This document shows, piece after piece, positions 25,594 through 35,428 of a stretch of 64,000 bases of DNA. The translations under genes and the position numbers were made by a program. Under the pieces are notes generated by a model, which did no database searches, had not been told where the DNA came from, and was given only the letters and a program-made list of their open reading frames with translations. Within the stretch, counting starts at the first letter, position 1, and every line of letters begins with the position of its first letter. The stretch comes from Pseudomonas sp. N3-W (GTDB lineage Bacteria; Pseudomonadota; Gammaproteobacteria; Pseudomonadales; Pseudomonadaceae): assembly GCF_024970185.1 (NCBI RefSeq), contig NZ_CP103965.1:3716001-3780000 (forward strand). The letters run 5' to 3'.

Positions 25594-28506
25594 TCAACTC
25601 CCAAAGTGATAACTCACATCCAGCCACCACTGCCGGCCATACGGGTCGTAGTTGCCGGTGGGGTAATACGGCCAGCCGGCCGAGTCGTCGTGTTTGATCT
25701 GGTTCAACACGTTGTTGACGGTCAGGCCGACACTGGCCCGGTCATTGAGTTGGTAGCGGGCGCTGGCGTTGAACACGGTCCAGGGCGACAGACGCCCGTC
25801 GCCGGCGCTGTTGGTGACGCTGCCGTAGCGGATGCCCATCAGCGTCGCGGTGGCCTTCTGGTATTCCCAGGTCAGGCTGGCGTTGACCTTGCTGCGCCAG
25901 TCGTAATTGCTGCGCGATGAACGCAGGTCCTGAGTCGGTGCTTCGTCGGATTCCTTGTAGTAGTGCGACAGCACCAGCGTGTAGCCGATGGCCGAACTGA
26001 ACGCGCCGTATTGCCCGGCGCCCCAGCGAATGTTGCTCTTGAAGTCCAACCCGCTGACGCGTTCGCTGGCGGCGTTGATGGCGTTGACTCGCACTCGCTG
26101 CAACTGGTTAGGGTCGATGGCGGCGTTCGCCGGGTTGCGGTCGATGCGCGCAAGCGTCTCCTGGCAACTGGCGGAGTTGATGTCCTGGGTGCCATTGCGG
26201 CAGGCGTTTTCATCTTGCAGCAGACGGTTTTCATCGACGGTGGTCAGCAGGTCATCGATCTCGACCCGCCAGAAATCGGTGGAGAAATCGAAGTCGTGCG
26301 ACGGCGACCAGACGAAGCCGTAGGTCCAGGATTTGCCCTGTTCGGATTTGAGGTCCGCGGTGCCGCTCTGGGTGTAATCGACCCGTCCGCGATCACAGGC
26401 GCCCTCCACGCCTTTGCTGCAACCGTAGTAATCGATCTGCGCCGGGTAGTAACCGTTGCTGTCGGACTGATAGATGTAATTGAGGTCCGGCGCCCGGAAA
26501 CTGGTGCCGTAGCTGCCGCGCACCAGCAGGCTGTTGAGTGGTCGCCATTCCAGGCCGAGGTTGTAGGTCTTCTGCTGCTCGGTGCGGCCACTGAATTTGT
26601 ACTGGTCCCAACGCCCGGCCGCCGTGGCCAATACGCTGTCGGTGACTGGAATGCTGAACTCGCCACCGGCGGCATAACGCTTGCGCGAGCCACCGGAGCT
26701 TTGTTGCGGCGACGTACCGTAGAACGTGCCGTCGTTGAGACCGTCGTCCGGGTCGACGCGATATTGCTGTTTGCCCGCCTCCAGAATTCCGGCGAAACCG
26801 ACCGGCCCTGCAGGCAGGTCAAACAATTCGCCATTGATCGAGGCGTTGTAACTGCTGGACACCGACTTGCTGCTCTGGGTCAGGTCACCGCGAAACTGTT
26901 GCCACTCCTGCGGCGTCAACGGCCGGTCCAGGCGCGAAGCGTCAGGGGCGAACACCGGGTAGCCGCCCTGCACGCCCAGTTGCGGGCCGAGGTAGAAATC
27001 CTGGATCGCCGACAACGGCGTGTAACGGGTGGTGCGCACGCTGCGATATTCCGAGCGGTTGGCGGCCAGTTCATAGTGCCAGTTGCTGTCGGCAATCTTG
27101 TCCGACAGGCCCAGCGTCCCGGTCCACGAGGTGTCGCGCCATTGGCTGTTGTTGGTGGTGCGTCCGCCGATTTCCTCTTCACCGAAACGCCGATACCAGC
27201 GCTCCAGATTGCCGCTGTTGCGGTTGATGAAATCCGGCGAGGTGAAGGTCGGCCCCCGGGTGTTGTTCTGGATGTGGTCGAGGCCGTACATCAGGTCGGC
27301 GAACACCTGGCCGCTGTCGCTGAAATGCCAGGTGCCACGGGTGTAGCCGTCGTAGTTTTCCTTTTGCGTCTGGATCGTCCAGTAGTCGTTGTAGACCTGA
27401 TCGGTGCGGCAACGACCGCTGCTGTTGGTGAGTTTGTTATCGAACACGCCCTTATAGGCGCTGCATCCCGGGCCCAGGTAATTGCCGCTGCTCAGGTCAC
27501 GCCGATAACCGACATCCGCCAGAGGACTGCTCTGCATGAAGCCGCGATCATCCGCCCAGATAGGGTCGCGGCGGGTCAGTTCCAGGCCGAACAGGCCGTC
27601 AAAATCGCCCCAGGTGCCGCCGCCGCTGAGTTGCAGCCGCTGATTTTCACCGCCACCGCGCTCGCTTGTACCGCCCTTCAGGTTGACGTCGATGCCGTTC
27701 ATTTTGTTCTTGAGGATGATGTTGACCACCCCGGCAATCGCGTCGGAACCGTAGACCGCCGACGCACCGCTGCTGAGAATTTCGATGCGATCGATGATCG
27801 CCGAGGGGATGTTTGCCAGGTTGGTGAAGTTGACCTTGCCGTCGTACGGCGTCGGGTAATCCGCGACGCGCCGGCCATTGATCAACACCAGCGTGTGGTT
27901 AGGGCCAAGGCCGCGCAGGTTGAGGGCGCTGGCGGCGGGCTGCCAGGTGTTGCCATAGTCTTCGCCCTGGGTCATGCCGGTGTTCTGGGTCTGGGTCGCC
28001 AGCGCGTCGTAGACGTTTTTGTAGCCTCGGGCTTCCATTTCTTCATGGGTGATGACGTTGACCGGCGTGGCGCCGTCGGTTTGTGATCGGGCGATGCGCG
28101 AGCCGGTGACGGTAACTTTTTCCATGCGGTAATCGGCGCTGCTGGCAGGGGCCGCCGCTGCGCTGACTTTGGCTGCAACAGGGGCCTGGTGCACCGTCAG
28201 GCCCTGCTCGCTGTGATCGACTTGCAGGCCACTGCCCTGAAGGGCTTTTTCCACCGCTTGCTGGCTGCCCAACGCGCCCCGGATCGCCGCGCTGCGTTTG
28301 CCCTGCACCAGGTTCTGGCTGAAGGAAATCGGTACGCCGGTTTGCCGCGAGATGTCCAGCAGCACCTCGTCCAGCGGGCCGTTGGCGATGTCGAAGGTGA
28401 ACACCGGGGACGCGGCGTCGGCGGCCAGCGTCAGCGCCGGGCACAGGCCGATCACCAGTGCGGCGGCCAGGGTCAGTCGGGGTAATTGTTGTTTGAATGA
28501 GAACAT
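25594..28506 (-). CDS. TonB-dependent outer-membrane transducer receptor with STN domain
   Basis: 970 residues. A signal peptide (to about 29) precedes a secretin/TonB short N-terminal domain (about 40-105: FDIANGPLDEVLLDISRQTGVPISF), the mark of receptors that signal to FecR/FecI. Next come a TonB-box region (MEKVTVTGSRI), plug (VNVITHEEMEARGYKNVYDAL, LVLINGRRV, EILSSGASAVYGSDAIAGVVNI) and a 22-strand barrel with long loops containing Cys pairs. The C-terminus ends SYHFGS rather than a terminal Phe. It probably imports an iron complex or other scarce ligand; the ligand cannot be read from sequence. It is last in a sigma factor-FecR-receptor operon. Confidence 0.92.
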   Translation of the reverse strand: MFSFKQQLPRLTLAAALVIGLCPALTLAADAASPVFTFDIANGPLDEVLLDISRQTGVPISFSQNLVQGKRSAAIRGALGSQQAVEKALQGSGLQVDHSEQGLTVHQAPVAAKVSAAAAPASSADYRMEKVTVTGSRIARSQTDGATPVNVITHEEMEARGYKNVYDALATQTQNTGMTQGEDYGNTWQPAASALNLRGLGPNHTLVLINGRRVADYPTPYDGKVNFTNLANIPSAIIDRIEILSSGASAVYGSDAIAGVVNIILKNKMNGIDVNLKGGTSERGGGENQRLQLSGGGTWGDFDGLFGLELTRRDPIWADDRGFMQSSPLADVGYRRDLSSGNYLGPGCSAYKGVFDNKLTNSSGRCRTDQVYNDYWTIQTQKENYDGYTRGTWHFSDSGQVFADLMYGLDHIQNNTRGPTFTSPDFINRNSGNLERWYRRFGEEEIGGRTTNNSQWRDTSWTGTLGLSDKIADSNWHYELAANRSEYRSVRTTRYTPLSAIQDFYLGPQLGVQGGYPVFAPDASRLDRPLTPQEWQQFRGDLTQSSKSVSSSYNASINGELFDLPAGPVGFAGILEAGKQQYRVDPDDGLNDGTFYGTSPQQSSGGSRKRYAAGGEFSIPVTDSVLATAAGRWDQYKFSGRTEQQKTYNLGLEWRPLNSLLVRGSYGTSFRAPDLNYIYQSDSNGYYPAQIDYYGCSKGVEGACDRGRVDYTQSGTADLKSEQGKSWTYGFVWSPSHDFDFSTDFWRVEIDDLLTTVDENRLLQDENACRNGTQDINSASCQETLARIDRNPANAAIDPNQLQRVRVNAINAASERVSGLDFKSNIRWGAGQYGAFSSAIGYTLVLSHYYKESDEAPTQDLRSSRSNYDWRSKVNASLTWEYQKATATLMGIRYGSVTNSAGDGRLSPWTVFNASARYQLNDRASVGLTVNNVLNQIKHDDSAGWPYYPTGNYDPYGRQWWLDVSYHFGS

Positions 28507-28654
28507 CGAAGGGTTTCCCTGTTGAAGGCATCTGCAGGGAATGAGCAGTGGGACGAAGGTTTTTATAGGGCGCTGATTAGGCCAAGAAGTTATGGTTTTA
28601 TAACCGGGTGCGCCGTCAATGCTTCCACAGTGGTTTTGTGTTTGGCGGCGGTGT

Positions 28655-29608
28655 TTAGCGCGCCTCGATACCGACCCAATACGCGCTGTGGTAAATCACC
28701 TGTATCGGCAACGAATGCGCCAGCAACTGTAAGGTGCGGTCACTGTCGTCCAGCGGATAAATGCCACTCAAACGCAAATCCGCGACATCCGGGCTCAGCC
28801 GAATGATGCCTCGTCGATAACCGCGCAAACTGTCGATGACCTCGCTCAATGGCCGATCACGGACTTCTAGCCGGCCTTGGGTCCAAGCACTTTCATGACC
28901 CTGGGTGCGTTCCAGGGCAAGGATGTTGCTTTCGTCGAACAGCAGGCTCTCGCCCGCCTCCACCACTTGCCGTGCACCGCCGCGTGTCACCACTTCGACC
29001 TGGGAATGCACCATCACCAGCCGCGTCGAGTCCTCGCCACGCTGCACCAGAAATCGGGTGCCCAGGGCGCGCATTCGACCGTGCTCGGTCTCCACCACAA
29101 AGGGGCGCGTCGGGTCTTTGGCCACGTCCACTAGCAATTCGCCGTCGCGCAATTCCAGCAATCGCTGACGTGCATCGAAGCGGTTGATCACCCGGCTGCG
29201 GGCATTGAGGGTCAGCGCACTGCCATCCTCCAGCGTGAAATCCCGACGCTCGCCAGTGCCGGTGTACAGCTCGCCACTTTCAGGCCACACGCCATAACGG
29301 CGCCCCAACAAACCCGCCACCACCGCCAGCCCCAGCACACTCAAACTGCCACTGACAAAACGCCGGCGACTCGACGGCGCATTCAGGCTGTGCAGCAGGC
29401 TTTGGCTGGGCAGGCCGCGCAAGGCGTTGCTGCGCAACACGTTCAAGCCGCCACTCATCTGTTCGATCACTTGCCGGTGCCTGGGGTCCGCCGCCTGCCA
29501 CGCTTCGAATGCCGCACGCTCCTGCGCGCTGACATCGCCCGATTGCAATAGCGCCATCCACTGCGCGGCTTCGTCGACCACCGTCTCATCCGGCCGAGGC
29601 AGGCTCAT
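28655..29608 (-). CDS. FecR-type anti-sigma/sigma regulator
   Basis: 317 residues from ATG 29608, overlapping the sigma-factor stop by ATGA. An N-terminal DUF4880-like segment binds sigma (DEAAQWMALLQSGDVSAQERAAFEAWQ). A single TM is at about 84-101 (FVSGSLSVLGLAVVAGLL). The periplasmic FecR domain (TGTGERRDFTLEDGSALTLNARS, GELLVDVAKDPTRPFVVET) and a C-terminal STN-like DUF4974 domain follow. It should relay the receptor's ligand state to the sigma factor. A 148-bp gap to the receptor gene shows AGGGAAA before the receptor start. Confidence 0.92.
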   Translation of the reverse strand: MSLPRPDETVVDEAAQWMALLQSGDVSAQERAAFEAWQAADPRHRQVIEQMSGGLNVLRSNALRGLPSQSLLHSLNAPSSRRRFVSGSLSVLGLAVVAGLLGRRYGVWPESGELYTGTGERRDFTLEDGSALTLNARSRVINRFDARQRLLELRDGELLVDVAKDPTRPFVVETEHGRMRALGTRFLVQRGEDSTRLVMVHSQVEVVTRGGARQVVEAGESLLFDESNILALERTQGHESAWTQGRLEVRDRPLSEVIDSLRGYRRGIIRLSPDVADLRLSGIYPLDDSDRTLQLLAHSLPIQVIYHSAYWVGIEAR

Positions 29609-30117
29609 GGCAGGGCCACCGCCTGATAGCAACGTTTGAAGGCATCGGCCATGTATTGCTGCACACGACTGGTCGATACCCCGAGGCGTTCGCCGATTTC
29701 GCTGTACGTCAGGCCGTCGAGCTGATGATAGAGAAAGGCTGCCTTGGCCTTGGCCGACAAGCCATTGAGCAGCCGGTCCACCGCCAGCAGCGCCTCGATC
29801 ACCAACGCACGATCCTCCGGGGACGGATGCACCAGCGCCGGTGCCAGGGCCAGGCTCTCCAGGTAAGCGCGCTCCAGATCCTGCCGCCGCCAACCTTCGT
29901 ACACCAGACGCCGGGCGATGGTGGTGAGCAAGGCCCGGGGTTCGCGAATGGCCAGCGGATCGGGCAATGCGAGCACCCGCAAAAACGTTTCCGAGGCAAT
30001 GTCTTGCGCACTGTGGGGGCAACCCAGCGTGCGGCTGACGGAGCTGCACAGCCAGTGATAGTCCTTTTGGAACATCTGCCCGATCAGTTGGTAATGCGGG
30101 TTCTGATTCGCACCCAT
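29605..30117 (-). CDS. ECF sigma factor, FecI type
   Basis: 170 residues from ATG 30117, chosen because GAGGGAG stands six bases before it; starts at 30132 or 30186 are possible. Region 2 (QLIGQMFQKDYHWLCSSVSR...AQDIASETFLRVLA) and region 4 (LDGLTYSEIGERLGVSTSRVQQYMADAFKRCY) are both clear. It should direct RNA polymerase to the downstream receptor gene when released by FecR. I see no clear Fur box in the upstream gap, although FecI-type genes are often iron-controlled. Confidence 0.92.
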   Translation of the reverse strand: MGANQNPHYQLIGQMFQKDYHWLCSSVSRTLGCPHSAQDIASETFLRVLALPDPLAIREPRALLTTIARRLVYEGWRRQDLERAYLESLALAPALVHPSPEDRALVIEALLAVDRLLNGLSAKAKAAFLYHQLDGLTYSEIGERLGVSTSRVQQYMADAFKRCYQAVALP

Positions 30118-30443
30118 GCCTTGCTCCCTCATGAAGCAGGTCCGACCTGCTTCGACTCTCTGTCGTTCTGCCGGGATCTGCGGCATCTGATTAACCCGAC
30201 TCTCTACATTTCACCTGTAGGAGCTGCGGCGAGGACTTTGCTACAAGGTTGGATACAATTGAAGTAATAAAAAAATAGTATCTGCTAACTATCAGGAATA
30301 AGCGGGAACCGTGCGGGCTGACACAAGCGTTGATCTCGATCAGTGGTCTACCACCGCGCTATCTCTACTATCGCGCTTCCATCGCAAGCCAGGGACGGCT
30401 CATCGGGAGCCTCAGGCCAAAACGTTCAAGGAAGACCCCCATC
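30118..30443. other. Divergent intergenic region, sigma factor / hypX-like
   Basis: No gene. It contains an isolated degenerate REP-like stem (CCTGTAGGAGCTGCGGCGAG to TTGCTACAAGG, about 30213-30249), an AT-rich tract at 30262-30300 likely to hold promoters, and AAGGAAGA as the ribosome site for the gene at 30444. No convincing Fur or sigma54 site. Confidence 0.5.
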
Positions 30444-32162
30444 ATGCGTTCACTGAAAATCATTGTGCTGGCATCGGCGTTCAACGGCCTGACCCAACGA
30501 GCCTGGCTGGAATTGTGTCAAGCCGGACACGCTCCCAGCGTGGTGCTGTTCACCAACGAAGACGCCGTGTGCGAGCAGATCGAACACAGCGGCGCCGACC
30601 TGGTGATCTGCCCGTTCCTCAAGGACCGCGTGCCGCAGCAATTGTGGAGCAACCGCCAGCGCCCGGTGGTGATCATCCATCCGGGCATCGTCGGCGACCG
30701 TGGCGCCAGCGCCCTCGACTGGGCAGTCACCAACGAGTTGGAGCGCTGGGGCGTCACCGCGCTGCAAGCCGTCGAAGAAATGGACGCCGGTCCGGTCTGG
30801 GCCACCTGCGAATTCAACCTGCCACAAGGCCTGCGCAAATCCGAGCTGTACAACGGCCGGGTGAGCGATGCGGCGATGCGTTGCATTCGCGAAGTGGTGG
30901 AAAAATTCATCGCAGGTGCAGCGCCGGTGCCGCTGGACTACAACCTGCCCACGGTGCGGGGGCGCTTGCAGCCCAACATGACCCAGGCCGACCGCACCTT
31001 CAGCTGGCACGATTGCGCCCGCTTCATCAAACGCTGCATCGACGCCGCCGACGGCCAGCCCGGCGTGCTGGCAAGTCTGGCCGGGGGTCAGTACTACGTG
31101 TATGACGCGCATCTGGATACGCGCAGCGGCATGCCGGGGCAGATTCTGGCGGTGCACGATGATGCGGTGCTGGTGGCTGTTGGTGATCGCAGTCTGTGGA
31201 TCGGCTCGTTGCGGCGCAAACCACTGCCTGGCGAAGAAACCTTCAAGCGCCCGGCGCGCCATGTGCTGGGCGATCAACTGCGCGAAGTGCCGGTGCTCGA
31301 CTGGTCAATCGCCTCACAGCCGTTCAACGTCGAGGCGTATCAACCGATCCGCTATCGCGAGTCCGGACTGGTCGGCGAACTGACCTTCGAATTCTACAAC
31401 GGCGCCATGAGCACCGAGCAGTGCCAGCGGCTGGTGCAGGCGCTGCAATGGGCCAAGGCGCGGGACACACAGGTGCTGCTGATCAAGGGCGGACGCGGCA
31501 GTTTTTCCAACGGCGTGCACCTCAATGTGATTCAGGCGGCCGCCGTTCCAGGGCTTGAAGCCTGGGCCAATATCCAGGCCATCGACGACGTCTGCCAGGA
31601 ACTGCTTGAGGCTCGGCAACTGGTGGTTTGCGGCCTGACCGGCAGCGCCGGGGCCGGTGGCGTGATGCTGGGGCTGGCCGCCGACATTGTCTTGGCCCGC
31701 GAGGGCATCGTGCTCAATCCGCACTACAGGACCATGGGTCTGTACGGCTCCGAATACTGGACCTACAGCCTGCCCCGTGCAGTGGGTCAGGCGATGGCGG
31801 AAAAACTCACCGAAGACTGCCTGCCCGTCAGCACCCGCCAGGCGTTGCACATGGGCATGGTCCAGGAGATCGGGCCGCGCTGCCCGGACGAGTTCAGTCT
31901 GTGGTTGTTGCAGCGGGCCAATGGTGTGCTGAGTGATCCGGCCTATGCGGCGGTGCGCGAACGCAAGCTGCTGCGGGATGATCAGTTGATGCAGCACTGC
32001 CGCAATGCGGAGTTGCAAGCGATGGAACAGGACATGGTCCACAACCGCAAACAGTTCGCCGAGAAGTGCCGCAATTTCGTGTTCAAGCGCAAGGCATGCG
32101 GGACGCCACAGCGGCTGGTGGCGGATTGGGCGCGGGTTCAAGAGGTTGATCTGGCGGTCTGA
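30444..32162 (+). CDS. HypX-like formyltransferase/enoyl-CoA hydratase fusion
   Basis: 572 residues from ATG 30444 with AAGGAAGA upstream; a start at 30330 lacks support. The N-terminal half is formyltransferase-like (IIHPGIVGDRGASALDWAV with His79; EEMDAGPVW with Asp114), followed by the Fmt C-terminal-type domain. The C-terminal half (about 320-560) is crotonase-like (GGRGSFSNGVHLNVIQ, GSAGAGGVMLGLAADIVLA, NPHYRTMGLYGSEYW). That order is HypX/HoxX, which makes CO from a formyl donor for oxygen-tolerant NiFe-hydrogenases. No hydrogenase or hyp gene is in the window, so a different role, such as a formyl-group or biosynthetic reaction, is possible. Confidence 0.85.
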   Translation: MRSLKIIVLASAFNGLTQRAWLELCQAGHAPSVVLFTNEDAVCEQIEHSGADLVICPFLKDRVPQQLWSNRQRPVVIIHPGIVGDRGASALDWAVTNELERWGVTALQAVEEMDAGPVWATCEFNLPQGLRKSELYNGRVSDAAMRCIREVVEKFIAGAAPVPLDYNLPTVRGRLQPNMTQADRTFSWHDCARFIKRCIDAADGQPGVLASLAGGQYYVYDAHLDTRSGMPGQILAVHDDAVLVAVGDRSLWIGSLRRKPLPGEETFKRPARHVLGDQLREVPVLDWSIASQPFNVEAYQPIRYRESGLVGELTFEFYNGAMSTEQCQRLVQALQWAKARDTQVLLIKGGRGSFSNGVHLNVIQAAAVPGLEAWANIQAIDDVCQELLEARQLVVCGLTGSAGAGGVMLGLAADIVLAREGIVLNPHYRTMGLYGSEYWTYSLPRAVGQAMAEKLTEDCLPVSTRQALHMGMVQEIGPRCPDEFSLWLLQRANGVLSDPAYAAVRERKLLRDDQLMQHCRNAELQAMEQDMVHNRKQFAEKCRNFVFKRKACGTPQRLVADWARVQEVDLAV

Positions 32163-32183
32163 TTTGCGGTGCTGCTGAGGGCC

Positions 32184-32548
32184 CCTTCGCGGGCAAGCCC
32201 GCTCCCACAGGGGATTTGCTGGGAACATAGCTTTTGTGAACGGCAACATTCAAATGTGGGAGCGAGCCTGCTCGCGAAAGCGATCTGTCTGAAATATCAA
32301 GGGTGAATGGGCCGCCGTCTTCGCGGGCAAGCCCGCTCCCACAGGGGATTTGCTGGGAACACAGCTTTTGTGAACGGCAACATTCAAATGTGGGAGCGAG
32401 CCTGCTCGCGAAAGCGATCTGTCTGAAATATCAAGGGTGAATGGGCCGCCGTCTTCGCGGGCAAGCCAGCTCCCACAGGGGATTTGCTGTGAACACAGCT
32501 TTTGTGAACGGCGCAAATCCAGTGTGGGAGCGGGCTTGCCCGCGAAGA
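32184..32548. repeat. Tandem REPIN array, 134-bp period
   Basis: TTCGCGGGCAAGC at 32186, 32320 and 32454 begins near-identical units (134 bp), each holding an inverted REP pair and GGGATTTGCTG...CTTTTGTGAACGGC spacer. The array closes with an extra REP at 32521-32548. It lies between the HypX-like stop and the end of the convergent glucosidase gene and fills this ~400-base gap. Confidence 0.9.
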
Positions 32549-32562
32549 ACGATAACGCGGTA

Positions 32563-35193
32563 TCAGGGTTGTAATAACAACGCCACCAGCGCCGTCCACC
32601 CGGTCTGGTGACTGGCCCCCAACCCGCGCCCGGTCTCGCCGTGAAAGTACTCATGGAACAACACCAGATCGCGGCTGTACGGATCGGCCTGTAACTGCGG
32701 GTACGCCGCCATCGACGGTCGATTACCCTCTTCATCACGCAGAAACAGCCGGGTCAGCCGCTGGCCCAGACTGTCCGCCACCTCTTCCAGCGACGCCAGA
32801 AATCCTGACCCCGTCGGGTACTCCACAGAGAAATTCTGATCGTAGTAACGATGAAACTCGCGCAGCGCCTCGATCAGCATGTAATTGATCGGCATCCACA
32901 CCGGCCCGCGCCAGTTGGAATTGCCACCGTACAGCCGCGACTCCGAGTCCCCCGGCTCGTAATGCGCGCAGAGCAGGCTGCCGTTGATCTGCATGCCGAA
33001 GGGTTGCTCGGCAAAGGCTTTGGACAACGAGCGAATACCGAATGGCGAGAGAAATTCGCTCTCGTCGAGCATGCGTTCGAGCAGGTTCTTGGTCCGTTCA
33101 CCGCGCAACAGCGCCAGCAGCATGCGGTTGCCCTCCCCGGGTTCGGTCCAGCGTGACACCAGCGCTGCCAGATCAGGCCGGTGCGCCATGAAACCGAGCA
33201 GCCGTTCACGCAATCCGGGCAGGCCCTCGTGTTCGTGTTGCTCCAGCACCTGCACGGCGAACAACGGCATCAAGCCGACAATCGAACGCAGCCGCAGTGG
33301 CTCGTTGACGCCGTCGGGGCGGTGCAGCACGTCGTAGAAAAACTGATCCTTTTCGTCCCACAGCCCTTCGGCGTCGGAGTCGATTTTGTTGATCGCCCCG
33401 GCTATGTACAGAAAGTGTTCGAAAAACTTCACCGCAATGTCCACGTACACCGCATTACGCTTGGCCAGTTCCAGGGCGATGCGCATCAGGTCCAGCGCAT
33501 AGGCCGCCACCCACGCCGTGCCGTCCGCCTGATCGAGTGCATAGCCCGGCGGCATGGCGGCCGAGCGGTCGAACAGCGCGATGTTGTCCAGCCCCAGAAA
33601 ACCGCCCTGGAACAGGTTGCGGCCCTCGGCGTCCTTGCGGTTGACCCACCAGGAAAAATTCAACAGCAACTTGTGGAAGATCCGTTCCAGGAAGTCCAGG
33701 TCCCCGGTCCCGGTCAGCGCCTTGTCCTGCTGATACACCCGCCAGCACGCCCAGGCATGCACCGGCGGATTGGCATCGTCGAAGCGCCATTCATAGGCCG
33801 GCAACTGGCCGTTGGGGTGCATGAACCGGTCTTTGACCAGCAACAGCAATTGATGCTTGGCGAACGCCGGGTCGATCAGTGCAAACGCCACCGCCTGAAA
33901 ACCCAGGTCCCACGAGGCGTACCACGGGTACTCCCAGGTGTCGGGCATCGACACGATGTCGAAATTCGACAGGTGCCGCCAGTGGCTGTTGCGCTTGTTT
34001 GCCCGCAGCGGCGGCGGTGCCGGTTGCGTCGGGTCGCCGTCGAGCCACTGATTGACGTCGTAGTAGTACAGCTGTTTGGACCACAGCAAACCGGCCAGGG
34101 CCTGGCGCTGCACATTTCGCGCATCGGCGTCAGAAATCCCCTGTTGCAGCGCCGCGTAGAATTGATCGGCCTCGCTGCGCCGCAGTTCGAACAGCGTGCG
34201 CGCACTCACCTGCGGGCTGCCGGCCGGGGCGAAGCGAAGGAACACGCTGCGGGTTTGTCCGGCTTCGAAGCTCAGGTCGAAATGCGCCGCGACCTTGGTT
34301 CCGCTGTCACGGCGAATGGCGTCGCTGACGCCATCGACCAGAAAGTCATTGATCCCGTCCTTGAATGGGCCGCTGGCCGGCACGCCATCGAGTTTGGGGA
34401 AGTTGCTCTGGTTTTCGCAGAACAGCCATTCGCAGCTGGCTTCCCCCCAGGCGCTGGCCTGTCGGTCCGCCACCCGCGGGTGCGAGGCCCACACCTGATC
34501 GACGTCCAGCATCAGGTTTGGCTTGTCTTCGTCGGCCGCCCAGCTCCAGGTGTTGCGCGCCCATAGTTGCGGCAGCACATGCAGACGCGCCGGTTGATCG
34601 GCACGGTTGTGCACGGTGATGCGCATGAAGATGTCGTCTGCCGTGTGCTTGGCGTATTCCACGGTCACGTCGAAGTAACGGTTGTCGTCGAACACCCCGG
34701 TATCGAGGATTTCGTACTCGGTATCGGCCAGGCCGCGACGGGCGTTTTCGGCGAGCAAGTCAGCGTAGGGAAAGGGGGCCTGCGGGTATTTGTAGAGCAT
34801 GCGCATGTAGGCGTGACTCGGCACGCCATCGGTGAAGAAATACAGCTCCTTGACGTCTTCGCCGTGATTGCCTTCGCCGTTGTTCAGGCCGAACAGGCGC
34901 TCCTTGAGAATCGGGTCGTGGCCGTTCCACAAGCCCAGTCCCAGGCACCAGTGCTGGGCCTTGTCGGAGAAACCCGCCAGCCCGTCCTCGCCCCAGCGGT
35001 AGGCGCGGCTGCGGGCGTCGTCATGGGGAAAATAGCGCCAGGCGTCGCCATCGCTGCTGTAGTCCTCGCGCACTGTGCCCCACTGGCGCTCGCTCAGGTA
35101 CGGGCCCCACTCACGCCAGCCTTGGGCCTCGCTGCCGGCCAGGCGCTGGCCTTCTGAGGTCTGGAGGATGTTCGCGACGGGTTTTGCAGTCAT
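32563..35193 (-). CDS. Glucosidase-like glycoside hydrolase, GH63/MGH1 type
   Basis: 876 residues from ATG 35193; a longer frame to 35415 has no ribosome site. No signal peptide, so cytoplasmic. N-terminal beta-rich domain (YLSERQWGTVREDYSSDGDAWRYF), then a large (alpha/alpha)6 barrel with WEYPWYASWDLGFQAVAF, GGFLGLDNIALFDRS and the C-terminal NSNWRGPVWMPINYMLIEAL motif typical of mannosyl-oligosaccharide-glucosidase-related enzymes. Bacterial members act on alpha-glucosides such as glucosylglycerate or mannosylglycerate; the substrate here is unassigned. No trehalose or glycogen genes adjoin it. Confidence 0.82.
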   Translation of the reverse strand: MTAKPVANILQTSEGQRLAGSEAQGWREWGPYLSERQWGTVREDYSSDGDAWRYFPHDDARSRAYRWGEDGLAGFSDKAQHWCLGLGLWNGHDPILKERLFGLNNGEGNHGEDVKELYFFTDGVPSHAYMRMLYKYPQAPFPYADLLAENARRGLADTEYEILDTGVFDDNRYFDVTVEYAKHTADDIFMRITVHNRADQPARLHVLPQLWARNTWSWAADEDKPNLMLDVDQVWASHPRVADRQASAWGEASCEWLFCENQSNFPKLDGVPASGPFKDGINDFLVDGVSDAIRRDSGTKVAAHFDLSFEAGQTRSVFLRFAPAGSPQVSARTLFELRRSEADQFYAALQQGISDADARNVQRQALAGLLWSKQLYYYDVNQWLDGDPTQPAPPPLRANKRNSHWRHLSNFDIVSMPDTWEYPWYASWDLGFQAVAFALIDPAFAKHQLLLLVKDRFMHPNGQLPAYEWRFDDANPPVHAWACWRVYQQDKALTGTGDLDFLERIFHKLLLNFSWWVNRKDAEGRNLFQGGFLGLDNIALFDRSAAMPPGYALDQADGTAWVAAYALDLMRIALELAKRNAVYVDIAVKFFEHFLYIAGAINKIDSDAEGLWDEKDQFFYDVLHRPDGVNEPLRLRSIVGLMPLFAVQVLEQHEHEGLPGLRERLLGFMAHRPDLAALVSRWTEPGEGNRMLLALLRGERTKNLLERMLDESEFLSPFGIRSLSKAFAEQPFGMQINGSLLCAHYEPGDSESRLYGGNSNWRGPVWMPINYMLIEALREFHRYYDQNFSVEYPTGSGFLASLEEVADSLGQRLTRLFLRDEEGNRPSMAAYPQLQADPYSRDLVLFHEYFHGETGRGLGASHQTGWTALVALLLQP

Positions 35194-35428
35194 GGGGCGA
35201 TCCGTTGAGGCGAGAGACGGTTGCAGTGTAGTGCGCACGTCCGGGCAGGAATGTGAAAACTGTGACACCTGTTGACCCGCACAATTCCGGCTGACTTTGT
35301 AGGAGTGGGCGGGGGCGGGTTTCAGGGCCGCAGGCCGGGATTTGGCATTTGCGTCCTCAAGGTTGCCCCGGCCTGTGCTGGCGGATCGGCTAATCTGCTG
35401 GAATAACAAAACCACTCAGGTAATCCCC

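Noticed and set aside
25963-28086. 707-codon plus-strand frame opposite the TonB receptor
   Set aside because: Antisense shadow of the receptor gene; no ribosome site or recognisable fold.
30213-30249. Fur box or sigma-factor autoregulatory site upstream of the FecI-type gene
   Set aside because: The palindromic character comes from a degenerate REP-like stem; no GATAAT-type repeats.
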